A DNA stretch of 64,000 bases from the NCBI GenBank assembly GCA_027452165.1, contig DAIDGX010000003.1:62001-126000 (forward strand), given 5' to 3'. Positions 22,664 through 31,035 of the stretch are shown here, piece by piece; position 1 is the stretch's first letter, and every line of letters starts with the position of its first letter. The notes beneath the pieces are model-generated. The model was not told the origin of the DNA. It saw nothing but the letters and a program-made list of their open reading frames with translations, and searched no databases. Position numbers and translations under genes: made by a program. This DNA is from Vulcanimicrobiota bacterium (GTDB taxonomy: Bacteria > Vulcanimicrobiota > Vulcanimicrobiia > Vulcanimicrobiales > Vulcanimicrobiaceae).

Positions 22664-23634
22664 ATGCGCAGCAGGATCTTTCCAGGCCTGCCAGGCGTCT
22701 CGGCGGCACGCATCGCTTCGCGCACTTGCGCGAGTTCGTAGATGGCGCCGACCGGGAGCGGCAACTCGCCCGCAAGCGCGAGTTCGAAGACACGGCGCAT
22801 CGCGGCACCGCGCTCGTCATGCGTCGCACGCGACATCCACGAGGTCATCCAGAAGCCGCGTACCGTCGCTTCGCTTGAGATCATGAGACTCGGATCGAGT
22901 TTGATCGCCGCGCCGGAAAGGCCGCCGAAGACGATCAGTTCGCCATGATGCGCGAGCAGTCGCTGGAGATCGAGCGTGTGCGGTCCCGCAACCGAATCGA
23001 CCAGGCGCGCCACACCTTTGCCGTCCGTGAGCTCGCGCACGCGCTCCTGCCATCCGTTGCGATCGGTCACGACGACGTGCTCTGCTCCGTACGAGCGTAA
23101 CTCCTCGGCGGCTTCGTCGCGCCGTACCAGATTGATCACGTTCACGTCGCGCGCTTGCGCGACGCGCATCAGGATGCGGCCAACCGCGCCGTTCGCCGCG
23201 TTTTGCGCGATCCACATACCCGGCTCGGTGTGGAGATCGTCGAAAAGAACGAGAGCGGAAAGCGGCATCGCAAGCAACTGGCAAGCACGATCGTCGTCGA
23301 TCGTATCGGGCATCGGTACGGCCATCTGTGCGGGAATCGTCACGTACTCCGCCCATGCTCCGGGCGACATCGCCGCAACGCGCATCCCCGGCTTCAAGCC
23401 GGTCACGCCGTCGCCGAGTTCGTCGATCGCACCGACGAGTTCGCTTCCCGCCACCGCCGGCAGCGTCGGCTTATAGCCGTAAACGCCACGGATCGTCGCA
23501 AGGTCGTGATTATGAATCGGCGAGCGCAGCATGCGCAGGCGCACGTGACCCGCCTGCGGCTCGGGAACGGGTACGTCGACCGGAACGAGCACATCGGCCG
23601 GTTCCCCAAAGCGTTCGTGGACAAGAGCGATCAT
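22660..23634 (-). CDS. MDR-family zinc-independent oxidoreductase (quinone/enoyl reductase type)
   Basis: Protein of 324 aa of the medium-chain dehydrogenase superfamily. The N-terminal catalytic fold contains HNHDLATIRGVYGYKP and PAVAGSELVGAIDELG. The nucleotide-binding domain has NAANGAVGRILMRVAQA (~145-160) and VDSVAGPHTLDLQRLLAHHG. The usual zinc-ligand cysteines are absent, so a zinc-free quinone oxidoreductase or enoyl-thioester reductase is expected, using NADPH. It overlaps the stop of the convergent nuclease-helicase by 4 bp and is divergent from the efflux pump (119 bp apart). Substrate unknown. Confidence 0.83.
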   Translation of the reverse strand: MIALVHERFGEPADVLVPVDVPVPEPQAGHVRLRMLRSPIHNHDLATIRGVYGYKPTLPAVAGSELVGAIDELGDGVTGLKPGMRVAAMSPGAWAEYVTIPAQMAVPMPDTIDDDRACQLLAMPLSALVLFDDLHTEPGMWIAQNAANGAVGRILMRVAQARDVNVINLVRRDEAAEELRSYGAEHVVVTDRNGWQERVRELTDGKGVARLVDSVAGPHTLDLQRLLAHHGELIVFGGLSGAAIKLDPSLMISSEATVRGFWMTSWMSRATHDERGAAMRRVFELALAGELPLPVGAIYELAQVREAMRAAETPGRPGKILLRI

Positions 23635-23753
23635 GGGGGGCCCTTCGACACCATGAAGGTGACACCGCTAGGCGCTCGGGCGGTGACGGCCGCGTGGAGC
23701 GAGCAGGCGTCGTCCCGCAACCCTGGAATCTATTTAGCAGGTTAATCATCTGG

Positions 23754-25256
23754 ATGCGCAACCCGTTTCATCACCGTGAAGACGCCCCCGTCGCCTTGAT
23801 CACGATCACGGTGATGCTCGGGCTCATCATGGCCATCATCGACACCACGATCGTCAACGTGGCCCTCAATACGATCGGCGGCAACCTGGGCGCCTCGGTG
23901 GACGAAGTCTCGTGGGTCGCGACGGGTTACATCCTCGCAAACGTCTGCGTGATGCCACTCAACGGCTGGCTCACCGCGTACCTGGGCCGCAAGCGCTTCT
24001 ACGCCGCTTCGCTAGCGATCTTCACGATCGCCTCGTTCCTATGCGGAACGGCGACCAGCATCTCCCAGCTCATCATGTATCGCGTGATCCAAGGCATCGG
24101 CGGCGGCGCATTACAACCCACGGCGCAAGCGATTCTCTTCGAAACCTACCCGCCGGAACGCCGTGGCAACGCGATGGCAATCTTCGGCCTGGGCGCAATG
24201 GTCGGCCCGGCGATCGGTCCCACGCTCGGCGGCTACATCGTCGATAACGCCTCGTGGCCGTTGATTTTTTTCATCAACATTCCGATCGGCATCGCCGCCT
24301 TCATGATGGCCCTCTCGTTCATTCCCAACCCGAAGTTCATCGAACGCCCCAAAGCCGGTATCGACTGGAGCGGCCTCGCGTTGCTTACCGCCGGCCTCGC
24401 CTCGCTGCAGTACGTACTCGAACGCGGCGAACACGACGATTGGTTCAGTTCGCAGACGATCGTGCTGCTCTCGGCGGTCGCTGCCGTCACGCTCGTCATC
24501 TTCGTGGTGAAGATGTTGCGCGAACGCCACCCTCTCGTACAATTACGCGTCTTCCGCTTGCCGTCGTTTACGATCGGTAACATCATCGGGATCATCACCG
24601 GCTTCGGCCTCTTCGGAACCGCGCTGATCCTACCGCTCTTTTTCCAAACGATCTTGAATCTTACCGCCTTCGACACGGGTCTCGCGCTCCTACCGGGCGC
24701 GCTCTCGACGGCGGTCAGCATGATGATCGTGGGCCGCATCCTGAACCGGATCGATGCGCGCGCCTCGATCGCCTTCGGCATGTTCGTCTTCGCCTATTCT
24801 ACGTGGCTGCTCGGCGATCTCAACGCGAGCGCCGGCTATTGGGACGTCTTTTGGCCCCGCTTGATCCAGGGCTTCGGACTGGGGTTCTTGTTCGTTCCGC
24901 TAAGCACGGTATCGCTTGGCGACGTTCCCGTCGCCGAACTCGCGGGCGCGACCGGCGTTTATACGCTCGTACGGCAACTCGGCGGAAGTTTTGGTATCGC
25001 AATCCTCACGACACTACTCGTGCACGAATCGGCCGTTGCGTGGAACGTGCTCGCGGCGGGTGTGACGCAAACGCACGGCTATTCGGTCGCGATGCTCACC
25101 GCGATCGTTGCGCAGCAATCGACGATGATCGCATACTCGTACCTCTTCCGCCTCACCTCGATCGTCTTCGTTCTTGCGATGCCGCTCGTCTTCTTCATCC
25201 GCGTCAAGCCGCGCGCGCAGGCACCCTCGCCCGAACTTGCCCTCGCGGCAGAATAG
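23754..25256 (+). CDS. DHA2-family major facilitator multidrug efflux transporter (EmrB type)
   Basis: Protein of 500 aa, the normal DHA2 length, with about 14 membrane helices. Signature segments are LIMAIIDTTIVNVALNTIGG in helix 1 and WVATGYILANVCVMPLNGWL. The loop after helix 2 reads LGRKRFY and the antiporter motif C region GLGAMVGPAIGPTLGGYI. It should export drugs or organic solutes across the inner membrane with proton antiport; no EmrA-type adaptor is adjacent. The longer reading frame beginning at 23328 is antisense to the oxidoreductase and is rejected; ATG 23754 gives the family N-terminus. Confidence 0.93.
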   Translation: MRNPFHHREDAPVALITITVMLGLIMAIIDTTIVNVALNTIGGNLGASVDEVSWVATGYILANVCVMPLNGWLTAYLGRKRFYAASLAIFTIASFLCGTATSISQLIMYRVIQGIGGGALQPTAQAILFETYPPERRGNAMAIFGLGAMVGPAIGPTLGGYIVDNASWPLIFFINIPIGIAAFMMALSFIPNPKFIERPKAGIDWSGLALLTAGLASLQYVLERGEHDDWFSSQTIVLLSAVAAVTLVIFVVKMLRERHPLVQLRVFRLPSFTIGNIIGIITGFGLFGTALILPLFFQTILNLTAFDTGLALLPGALSTAVSMMIVGRILNRIDARASIAFGMFVFAYSTWLLGDLNASAGYWDVFWPRLIQGFGLGFLFVPLSTVSLGDVPVAELAGATGVYTLVRQLGGSFGIAILTTLLVHESAVAWNVLAAGVTQTHGYSVAMLTAIVAQQSTMIAYSYLFRLTSIVFVLAMPLVFFIRVKPRAQAPSPELALAAE

Positions 25257-25259
25257 CGC

Positions 25260-26141
25260 CTACGGTACGACGAGCGCGCGTGCGAGCGGATCGAGCGCGC
25301 GCAGGCGCCAGCGCTGCGCGTAGTTGAGCGCGCGGAGCGCGTTGCGCAGCTTGACGGGCAACGGCTGCGCACCCGCGGCCGCATCGGCGAGCGCGTGCAA
25401 CGCGGCGAGCCGCGGACGCAGGAGCGCGAGCGTCTCGCGTGCCGCCTCGGGGTGCTCGCCGCGAAACGGAAGCAGATCGGCGAACTCGCGCGCATAATAC
25501 CGCGCCGGGTCGATCGCCTCGAGAGACTCGCCTTCGAGCCCCTTGCCCGGGGAACCGAGTTCCGCGTAGTGCAACTCCTTCTCTGCGCGGCGGCGCACCT
25601 CGAGCGTGTGGCCGTAGTGCGCGTACACGTACGGCAGCACGATCCGGCGCGGCTCGAGGCCGGCCAGACGCTCGTGCACGGCGCCTTCCCAGCGAAGCGC
25701 GTCGTTCACTCGAAAGAAGGCCATGCGACGCTCGATCGAGAGATACCAATCGAACGACGCGAAAAAGTGCCACGTATAGCCGTCAACGGTACCGACATCG
25801 GCGGGCACGCGATCCAAACGGCTCGCGATGCGCGCCGCAAGCGGCGCGTGCACCTCGTCGGCATCGACGAAGGCAGCCCACTCGCCCGCGCCGTGTTCGC
25901 GATGTAGGCGCAGCACACGGTTGCGCGCATCCGCAAAACTCACGAACGGCGAGCGATCGACGATGAGTTGCCCGCGACGTGCGAACCCGCATTGCGCGAG
26001 CGCTTCTGCATGCGGTGACGTCCCCGGGGCGTTGTCGTTCACAATGAGCATCTGTGCGACGTCTTCAAGCGAACGCAGGAGCGCTGCGAGAAACGGCTCC
26101 TCGCGCGGGCCAACGATCAGGTGCGCGGCGACGCGGCTCAT
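25260..26141 (-). CDS. Family 2-like glycosyltransferase
   Basis: Protein of 293 aa. The start of a GT-A fold is visible (AHLIVGPREEPFLAALLRSL, MLIVNDNAPGTSP), then the metal-binding FVDADEVH (~100), and a WEGAVHERL segment typical of small GT2 enzymes. It would transfer a sugar to an envelope glycan or lipid. Its ATG overlaps the stop of the upstream heptosyltransferase-like gene (ATGA), so the two are co-translated. Ends 3 bp from the convergent efflux pump. Donor and acceptor are unknown. Confidence 0.8.
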   Translation of the reverse strand: MSRVAAHLIVGPREEPFLAALLRSLEDVAQMLIVNDNAPGTSPHAEALAQCGFARRGQLIVDRSPFVSFADARNRVLRLHREHGAGEWAAFVDADEVHAPLAARIASRLDRVPADVGTVDGYTWHFFASFDWYLSIERRMAFFRVNDALRWEGAVHERLAGLEPRRIVLPYVYAHYGHTLEVRRRAEKELHYAELGSPGKGLEGESLEAIDPARYYAREFADLLPFRGEHPEAARETLALLRPRLAALHALADAAAGAQPLPVKLRNALRALNYAQRWRLRALDPLARALVVP

Positions 26142-27298
26142 GCCGGAACCGCGCCAAGGTCTGCGAGCGCCGCGATCGCATCGAGCGCGCCCGGCGCGCG
26201 TTCGCGAAAGGCAATACTATCGAATCGAAACTCCGGATGCGCGGCGAGCGTACGCGCGCCGATACGGCGGTCGAGCTTACGCCGATAGACGTTCGGCCCG
26301 ACCAGATGTCGCGACGTCGCGCAGGGCTCGTCGAAGAAGGCCGGATAATGCGCGAGCCAAATGCCCACGATCGGAAGCCCCCCCATCGCAAGCGCCAGGT
26401 GGAGCGGTCCCGCCGCAACGCCCACGTAGGCGTGCGCGATGCGTATCACGCTCTGCAGCACGTGCGCGAACGGCAGGCCAAGGGTAGCGAAGAGATCGGT
26501 CGTGGTCGGTGCGATTTCGATGGCGCGGCCGATCGCTTGGGAGGTACGCTCGTCAACGCATAGCACGAATGCACGCGGATCGCGCGCGCGAATCGCAAGC
26601 GCGTATGCGAGCACCTCGGCATCGGACCACACCTTGTCCGGTTGCGTGTGTCCGCCGCCCGAGACGACATAGATATTGCTTCCTGTGGCAACGTGCGCGC
26701 GCAAACGTTTTTCGACCGCGTTGGCCGCGCCCGAAGGCGCGCGTAGCGCGAGAGCCGAGCGCAGCGGCCGCGCCAACACCCCGTCGCGCAGTCGTTCGGG
26801 CGCGACGAGTTTGCCGATCAGGTTGCGCGCTTTCGTATGAAACGGAAACGGCTGGGTGCCAAGCGGCTCCGGATAATCGGTGTAGAGCAGCGTGTCGATA
26901 CGCTCCGCGCGCATGCGTTCGCGCAGGGCGTCGGGAACGGCAAAGCGCTCCAAACGGTTGCGAATACGCTTAAAGGCGATGCCGAAGTGCGGCGGCACGC
27001 CGCAGGTATCGCCGTTACCGGCGCGGCGCTCACCCGTGTAGATCGGCGTGATCCCATGCGCCGCGTCGTACAGATGCGTAAAATCGTCGCCAAAACGCGT
27101 GATGAAATAGGTATTCGATGGCTCGAGCAACGGTACGACGTACGATAAGTGTACGAAATCACCGAAACCATGCGGCCAATACACGAGGACACGCCGATCG
27201 CGCAGCGCCGCAAACGCACCGCCGCGCTCGTCATAGACCGGGAGTTCGACGTTCCAGTCCGCGACGGCCGCCGCGCGGCGTACCAGCATATTTCGCAT
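26138..27298 (-). CDS. Family 9-like (ADP-heptosyltransferase type) glycosyltransferase
   Basis: Protein of 386 aa if it begins at the ATG at 27298; the ORF extends upstream to 27427 but that part overlaps the divergent Nudix gene. The N-terminal Rossmann-like domain includes VLVYWPHGFGDFVHLSYVVPLL, and the C-terminal domain has IYVVSGGGHTQPDKVW and AYVGVAAGPLHLALAMGGLPIVG, the nucleotide-sugar site of GT9 enzymes. It probably works in lipopolysaccharide or another surface glycan, together with the GT2 enzyme whose start overlaps its stop. Confidence 0.78.
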   Translation of the reverse strand: MRNMLVRRAAAVADWNVELPVYDERGGAFAALRDRRVLVYWPHGFGDFVHLSYVVPLLEPSNTYFITRFGDDFTHLYDAAHGITPIYTGERRAGNGDTCGVPPHFGIAFKRIRNRLERFAVPDALRERMRAERIDTLLYTDYPEPLGTQPFPFHTKARNLIGKLVAPERLRDGVLARPLRSALALRAPSGAANAVEKRLRAHVATGSNIYVVSGGGHTQPDKVWSDAEVLAYALAIRARDPRAFVLCVDERTSQAIGRAIEIAPTTTDLFATLGLPFAHVLQSVIRIAHAYVGVAAGPLHLALAMGGLPIVGIWLAHYPAFFDEPCATSRHLVGPNVYRRKLDRRIGARTLAAHPEFRFDSIAFRERAPGALDAIAALADLGAVPA

Positions 27299-27342
27299 CG
27301 GGGAGCACAGTTTTCGTCGGTCAACGGCGTAATAACCTCCGC

Positions 27343-27837
27343 ATGAGCGACGCGACCGAACCACCCCGGCGCATCCACCTCGCCACGGGCCTAGCCCTGC
27401 GCGAAGGGCGCGTGCTGCTCGTGGCATCGACCTATCCGTCGCACGACGCGCCCCTGTGGAACCTGCCGGGCGGGCGTCAACAGCCCGGAGAGTTGCTCGC
27501 GCACACCGTCGCTCGCGAGACGCACGAGGAGACCGGCCTCGTCGCGCAGATCGGGGACGTCGCGTATGTCAGCGAGAGCTACGATGGCACGGCGCACATC
27601 CTCAACGTCACGTTCGCGATGGACGTGCGCGGCGAGATCGTCCTCCCGCGCGCGAACGATCACGTCGTCGAGGCGCGCTGGGTGCGCCGCAGAGAGCTTG
27701 CGACCGTGCTGCGGGTCGCGGTGGTGCGTGAGCCGCTCCTCGCTTACCTGGAGCGCGGGCAACGCTACGCCGGCTATCCCGATGCCGGCATCTCGGTCAC
27801 CTGGCCCGACGAGAACGCCTCGCGTTCGACGACGTAG
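27343..27837 (+). CDS. Nudix hydrolase
   Basis: Protein of 164 aa. The Nudix box is complete: GGRQQPGE, seven residues, then RETHEETGL (~residues 40-62), giving the metal-binding REXXEE core. It hydrolyses a nucleoside diphosphate linked to another group; substrate not predictable. The ATG lies 8 nt after TAATAA and has no Shine-Dalgarno sequence, which fits a leaderless message. Its 3' end overlaps the convergent acetyltransferase by 64 bp. Confidence 0.9.
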   Translation: MSDATEPPRRIHLATGLALREGRVLLVASTYPSHDAPLWNLPGGRQQPGELLAHTVARETHEETGLVAQIGDVAYVSESYDGTAHILNVTFAMDVRGEIVLPRANDHVVEARWVRRRELATVLRVAVVREPLLAYLERGQRYAGYPDAGISVTWPDENASRSTT

Positions 27838-28343
27838 CCCACCACATCGACGGGCCTGCCGCGCACCGTCGCCCCATGCGGCAACACGCCGTCGGCGATA
27901 AACCCCGCTCGTTCGAGCACGCGCCGCGAGGCGGTATTCTCGGGCACGCAGTAGGCGCGCACGCGACGCACGGCAAGCCGCTCGAACGTCTCGCGCACGA
28001 GCGCACGCACCGCCTCGGTCGCGATCCCACGGCCGCGAAACTCGCGCAGCACGCTATACCCGATCTCCGCCGCCGAGGATGCCCGCTCCGCCATACGCAG
28101 CGACACCCAGCCGACCGGCTCGTGGACGCCTTCGAGATAGATCAGCCATTCGAAGCGGCCCGAGACACCCGGGCCAAGCGTGGCCGGCCGCGCGGCGACC
28201 ATGCGCTCGAACTGCGGCAAATCTGCCTCGGGGAGATCCTGATACTCGCGCAGGTCGGGCGCCTGCAGCACCTTCCACAGCGTCGCAGCATGCTCGCGCA
28301 TGGCCGGTTCCAGACGCAGACGCTCCGTACGAATCGTACGCAT
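27774..28343 (-). CDS. GNAT N-acetyltransferase (RimJ/RimL-like)
   Basis: Protein of 189 aa starting MRTIRTERLRLEP, the standard opening of RimJ/RimL-type GNAT proteins. The acetyl-CoA site is EIGYSVLREFRGRGIATEAVRALV (~95-118, RGRGIAT loop) and the C-terminal part has CVPENTASRRVLERAGF. It acetylates an amino group on a protein N-terminus or small molecule. The start at 28343 is chosen over the ORF start at 28430, which adds unrelated residues. Convergent 64-bp overlap with the Nudix gene. Confidence 0.88.
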   Translation of the reverse strand: MRTIRTERLRLEPAMREHAATLWKVLQAPDLREYQDLPEADLPQFERMVAARPATLGPGVSGRFEWLIYLEGVHEPVGWVSLRMAERASSAAEIGYSVLREFRGRGIATEAVRALVRETFERLAVRRVRAYCVPENTASRRVLERAGFIADGVLPHGATVRGRPVDVVGYVVEREAFSSGQVTEMPASG

Positions 28344-28396
28344 GCCTAGCGGCCACCCGCTGCGCGCGTGATGCACGGGATGAAGGGAGAGCCGCC

Positions 28397-28726
28397 ATGG
28401 ATTTTGCGACCGCCTATGCGAGCCGCGCACCCGCGCTCGTCGATTTCAACGCCACCGTCACGAGCGAGCCAAGCTATTTCATGGGTTCGCGCACGCACCA
28501 TCAACACGAGCGATTCGACGTGCAGACCGCATGCGGACGTGCAGAGGTGATCGACAACGTGGCACTGGCGCCGCGGGTCCCGGTGCATACGGGCGATCGC
28601 ATCGAGGTGCGCGGCATCCTCGTGCACGATCCCGGCAAGCCGCCGATCGTGCATTGGACGCATCACGACCCCGCGCATCGCCATCCCGACGGCTTCATTC
28701 GCTTCCAGGGGCGGACGTACGCATAG
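28397..28726 (+). CDS. DUF3465 family protein
   Basis: Protein of 109 aa. It matches DUF3465 over its length: SRTHHQHERFDVQT, then VIDNVALAPRVPVHTGDRIEVRG, ending with the hallmark IVHWTHHDPAHRHPDGFIRF. It is predicted to be a small OB-fold-like protein; function unknown. Unlike many homologues it has no signal peptide. A good ribosome site (AAGGGAGA) precedes the ATG. Its end overlaps the convergent deacetylase by 32 bp. Confidence 0.85.
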   Translation: MDFATAYASRAPALVDFNATVTSEPSYFMGSRTHHQHERFDVQTACGRAEVIDNVALAPRVPVHTGDRIEVRGILVHDPGKPPIVHWTHHDPAHRHPDGFIRFQGRTYA

Positions 28727-29489
28727 CGCCTTTGATCGCAAGCAACTGCGGCACCGTCACGAAGCGATAGCCCTCGCGCTTGAGAGCATCGACGATCAAC
28801 TGCGTCGCCTCGATGTCGTGGCTACGATCGCACACCTTCGCCGGAAGGTGCCGTTGCGCGCAGAGCCGCCCGCGGTTCCCGTCGTGTAACACGATGATCG
28901 ATCCGTCGTGTACCTTCGAGAGGATGCGCCGTGCGATCACCGCCGCCGGCGGGCGCTCCCAGTCTTTCGCCAGCGGCACCGACCACATCACCGGCGTATA
29001 GCCGAGCTTGCGCACCTGCGCGAGCACGAGCCAATCGCGTGCTCCAAACGGCGGACGCATGATGTGCGTGTGCGTTCCGGTTGCGGCGTAGATCGCGTCG
29101 TCCGTGCGTTTGAGGCTCTCGCGCACTTGCGCGGCGTTCATCACGATCAGGTGCGCATGGTTCCACGTGTGATTACCTATGGCGTCGCCGTCGCGCACCT
29201 CGCGTCGCACCACGGCCGGGTACGCCTGCACCGCTCGTCCAACGACGAAGAAGGTCACATGAACGCCCTCGCGCTCGAGCACGTCGAGAATGCGGTTCGT
29301 GTACGGCGGGTTCGGACCGTCGTCGTAGGTGAGGGCCACGATGCGCCGGTTGGAAGGTCCGCTCACGAGCGTTTTCCCGAAGAGTTGGCTGCCCGGGCTC
29401 TCCGCGATCTCGTAGGTTGAGAAGACGCCGAGCGCGACGAGCGCGAGCACCAGAAGCCACCGAAATCCGCGGCGTACCAACGTGGGCAT
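28695..29489 (-). CDS. Polysaccharide deacetylase (NodB-homology domain), membrane-anchored or secreted
   Basis: Protein of 264 aa. An N-terminal basic stretch and a single hydrophobic segment (~8-28) act as signal or anchor. NodB motifs: ALTYDDGPNPPYTNRIL (metal Asp pair), NHTWNHAH (metal His), RPPFGARD, and IIVLHDGN near the end. It removes N-acetyl groups from peptidoglycan or an exopolysaccharide outside the cytoplasm. The ATG lies 1 nt after the stop of the upstream gene, so translation is coupled. Residues for metal binding and catalysis appear complete. Confidence 0.9.
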   Translation of the reverse strand: MPTLVRRGFRWLLVLALVALGVFSTYEIAESPGSQLFGKTLVSGPSNRRIVALTYDDGPNPPYTNRILDVLEREGVHVTFFVVGRAVQAYPAVVRREVRDGDAIGNHTWNHAHLIVMNAAQVRESLKRTDDAIYAATGTHTHIMRPPFGARDWLVLAQVRKLGYTPVMWSVPLAKDWERPPAAVIARRILSKVHDGSIIVLHDGNRGRLCAQRHLPAKVCDRSHDIEATQLIVDALKREGYRFVTVPQLLAIKGAMRTSAPGSE

Positions 29490-29490
29490 C

Positions 29491-30141
29491 TTAGAGTTTG
29501 GGCGCGTGCAGTTGGGCGCGCACGGCCTCAATCCGCTTGCGAAAGCTCGGTGGACCGAAGGTCAGAAAATCGTTCACGACCATCTGATAGTGCGGGTTCG
29601 CAAGCGCCGTGCTCTTCATTTTCAGAAGGTCGGACGGTGCGTTCTTCGAGAGATCGATATTAAATTGCTGACCGGCGGTGGTAGCCCAGTAGTGCGGATC
29701 GGTAAACGTGATCGTGCGCTCGCCCTGTTTGAAATCAACCTGCTGTTTGACGTACACAGTGTAGTGAATCGCGGTATTGCCGCGCGGAGGCTGATCGACG
29801 AGCTTCCACACACCGTCTTGGTCTAGCGCTCCGAAGAAAAAGCTGACGTCGAACACTTTGCGCTTCGGAGCGGCGATCGTAATCTGCTTGCCTGCGTACG
29901 TGCGAATGCGATAGTCGAAGCTCGAGACACCCTGCACGTCCTGCATGCGGTACTCTTCTTCGTAGATCGGCGGTTTGTCGTAGCGGATCGTCAGGCGAGC
30001 ATGGATGACGCTCGGCGCGTTCCCGATACGCGCGACCGCATCCATGCGCTTCGTCGCACCTTTCCACGTGACCAGCACGCCAATGAAGACGAGCGCGATG
30101 GAGACGACGGTCAGGATGAGCGCAAGCGGCGAACGACGCAT
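29491..30141 (-). CDS. Membrane-anchored protein of unknown function
   Basis: Protein of 216 aa with a single N-terminal helix (ALILTVVSIALVFIGVLV) and a soluble, beta-rich extracytoplasmic domain. No family recognised. It lies in an apparent operon: RNase H gene, 12-bp gap, this gene, then the deacetylase 1 nt on. AGGGGAG 5 nt upstream supports the ATG. Its place suggests an envelope role with the deacetylase. Confidence 0.75.
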   Translation of the reverse strand: MRRSPLALILTVVSIALVFIGVLVTWKGATKRMDAVARIGNAPSVIHARLTIRYDKPPIYEEEYRMQDVQGVSSFDYRIRTYAGKQITIAAPKRKVFDVSFFFGALDQDGVWKLVDQPPRGNTAIHYTVYVKQQVDFKQGERTITFTDPHYWATTAGQQFNIDLSKNAPSDLLKMKSTALANPHYQMVVNDFLTFGPPSFRKRIEAVRAQLHAPKL

Positions 30142-30153
30142 AACGGGCTCCCC

Positions 30154-30597
30154 TTACGAAAGGGACGCACGCCCTTCCTGGTCGAGCACGTCGTTGACCA
30201 AGCGATCGGCCAGCGCGTTCTCCTTACGGCGCACGTGCGCGATATCGACGTGCTCGAACTGGCGCACAAGCGCCTGCGCGCGCCGGTGTAGCGGCTGCAG
30301 ATCGGGGTGTTTGACGCGATACTGTCCGAGCATCTGCTTAACGACGAGTTCGGAGTCCATCCGCACGGCCAGGCGCGTAATGCCGCGCTGTATCGCGCGT
30401 TCGAGCCCGATACAGAGCGCGGTCCACTCGGCGACGTTGTTGGTGGCGGTGCCGAGATAGCGGCCCACTTCATCGAGCACCTGACCGCTTCCATCGACGA
30501 GCACGGCACCGCTCGCCGCCGGGCCGGGATTACCGCGTGAGCCCCCGTCGGCGAAGAGCGTTGCCTGCGCGGGGATCGCATCGAAAAGGGTCGCCAT
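30154..30597 (-). CDS. Ribonuclease H family protein (RNase HI type)
   Basis: Protein of 147 aa with the RNase H fold. The four catalytic acids are visible: Asp in LFADGGSRGNPGPAASG, Glu in NNVAEWTAL, Asp in RMDSELVVK and Asp in ENALADRLVN. It would cleave RNA in RNA-DNA hybrids. The basic handle region of E. coli RNase HI is reduced, as in the short bacterial RnhA-like group. ATG 30597 is preferred to the upstream in-frame TTG. First gene of a three-gene minus-strand operon. Confidence 0.88.
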   Translation of the reverse strand: MATLFDAIPAQATLFADGGSRGNPGPAASGAVLVDGSGQVLDEVGRYLGTATNNVAEWTALCIGLERAIQRGITRLAVRMDSELVVKQMLGQYRVKHPDLQPLHRRAQALVRQFEHVDIAHVRRKENALADRLVNDVLDQEGRASLS

Positions 30598-30676
30598 CGC
30601 CCCGCTGGTTCGGCGCAATCGCGGGCAATACCGTTGCCGTTAGGTTGGCGGCCCGGCGTAGGGTAGAATAGCGCGT

Positions 30677-30991
30677 ATGAAGACCGTTGCATCTCGTACC
30701 CTGGCGGCGCTCGCCCTCGGCGTGGTCGCCCTGTTTCCTCACGCGGTACTGGCCGCCGACCGCTTCTACGGAATCGTGCGCCACGTCTCGACCACCAATA
30801 TCAAGGTCGAGAACCCGCATTCCCACCAGACGCTCTCGTTCGAAATGTGGCCAAAGTTCGACCGCGTCTTCTCGCGCGACGGCAAGACGACGTACCAGAT
30901 GCGCGACGTGAAGCCGGGGCGCTACGTGGAGGTCATCTACGACCAGAAGGCCTTCGGTATGCGCCACGCCGATAAGATCGTGCTCTACTAA
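30677..30991 (+). CDS. Small exported protein of unknown function
   Basis: Protein of 104 aa with a signal peptide ending ...VLAA (cleavage near residue 26) and a mature domain with a small-barrel look (FYGIVRHVSTTNIKVEN ... MRDVKPGRYVEVIYD), reminiscent of OB/DUF5666-type folds. A TAGAAT box at 30664-30669 ends only 7 nt before the ATG and there is no Shine-Dalgarno sequence; the message may be leaderless. Divergent from the RNase H gene. Confidence 0.68.
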   Translation: MKTVASRTLAALALGVVALFPHAVLAADRFYGIVRHVSTTNIKVENPHSHQTLSFEMWPKFDRVFSRDGKTTYQMRDVKPGRYVEVIYDQKAFGMRHADKIVLY

Positions 30992-31035
30992 CGAAGCTGC
31001 GCTCCGGCACGCGGGCGTGTCATAGTGAGGTGCTC

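Noticed and set aside
23328-23753. N-terminal extension of the efflux-pump reading frame
   Set aside because: Antisense to the oxidoreductase; family alignment begins at ATG 23754.
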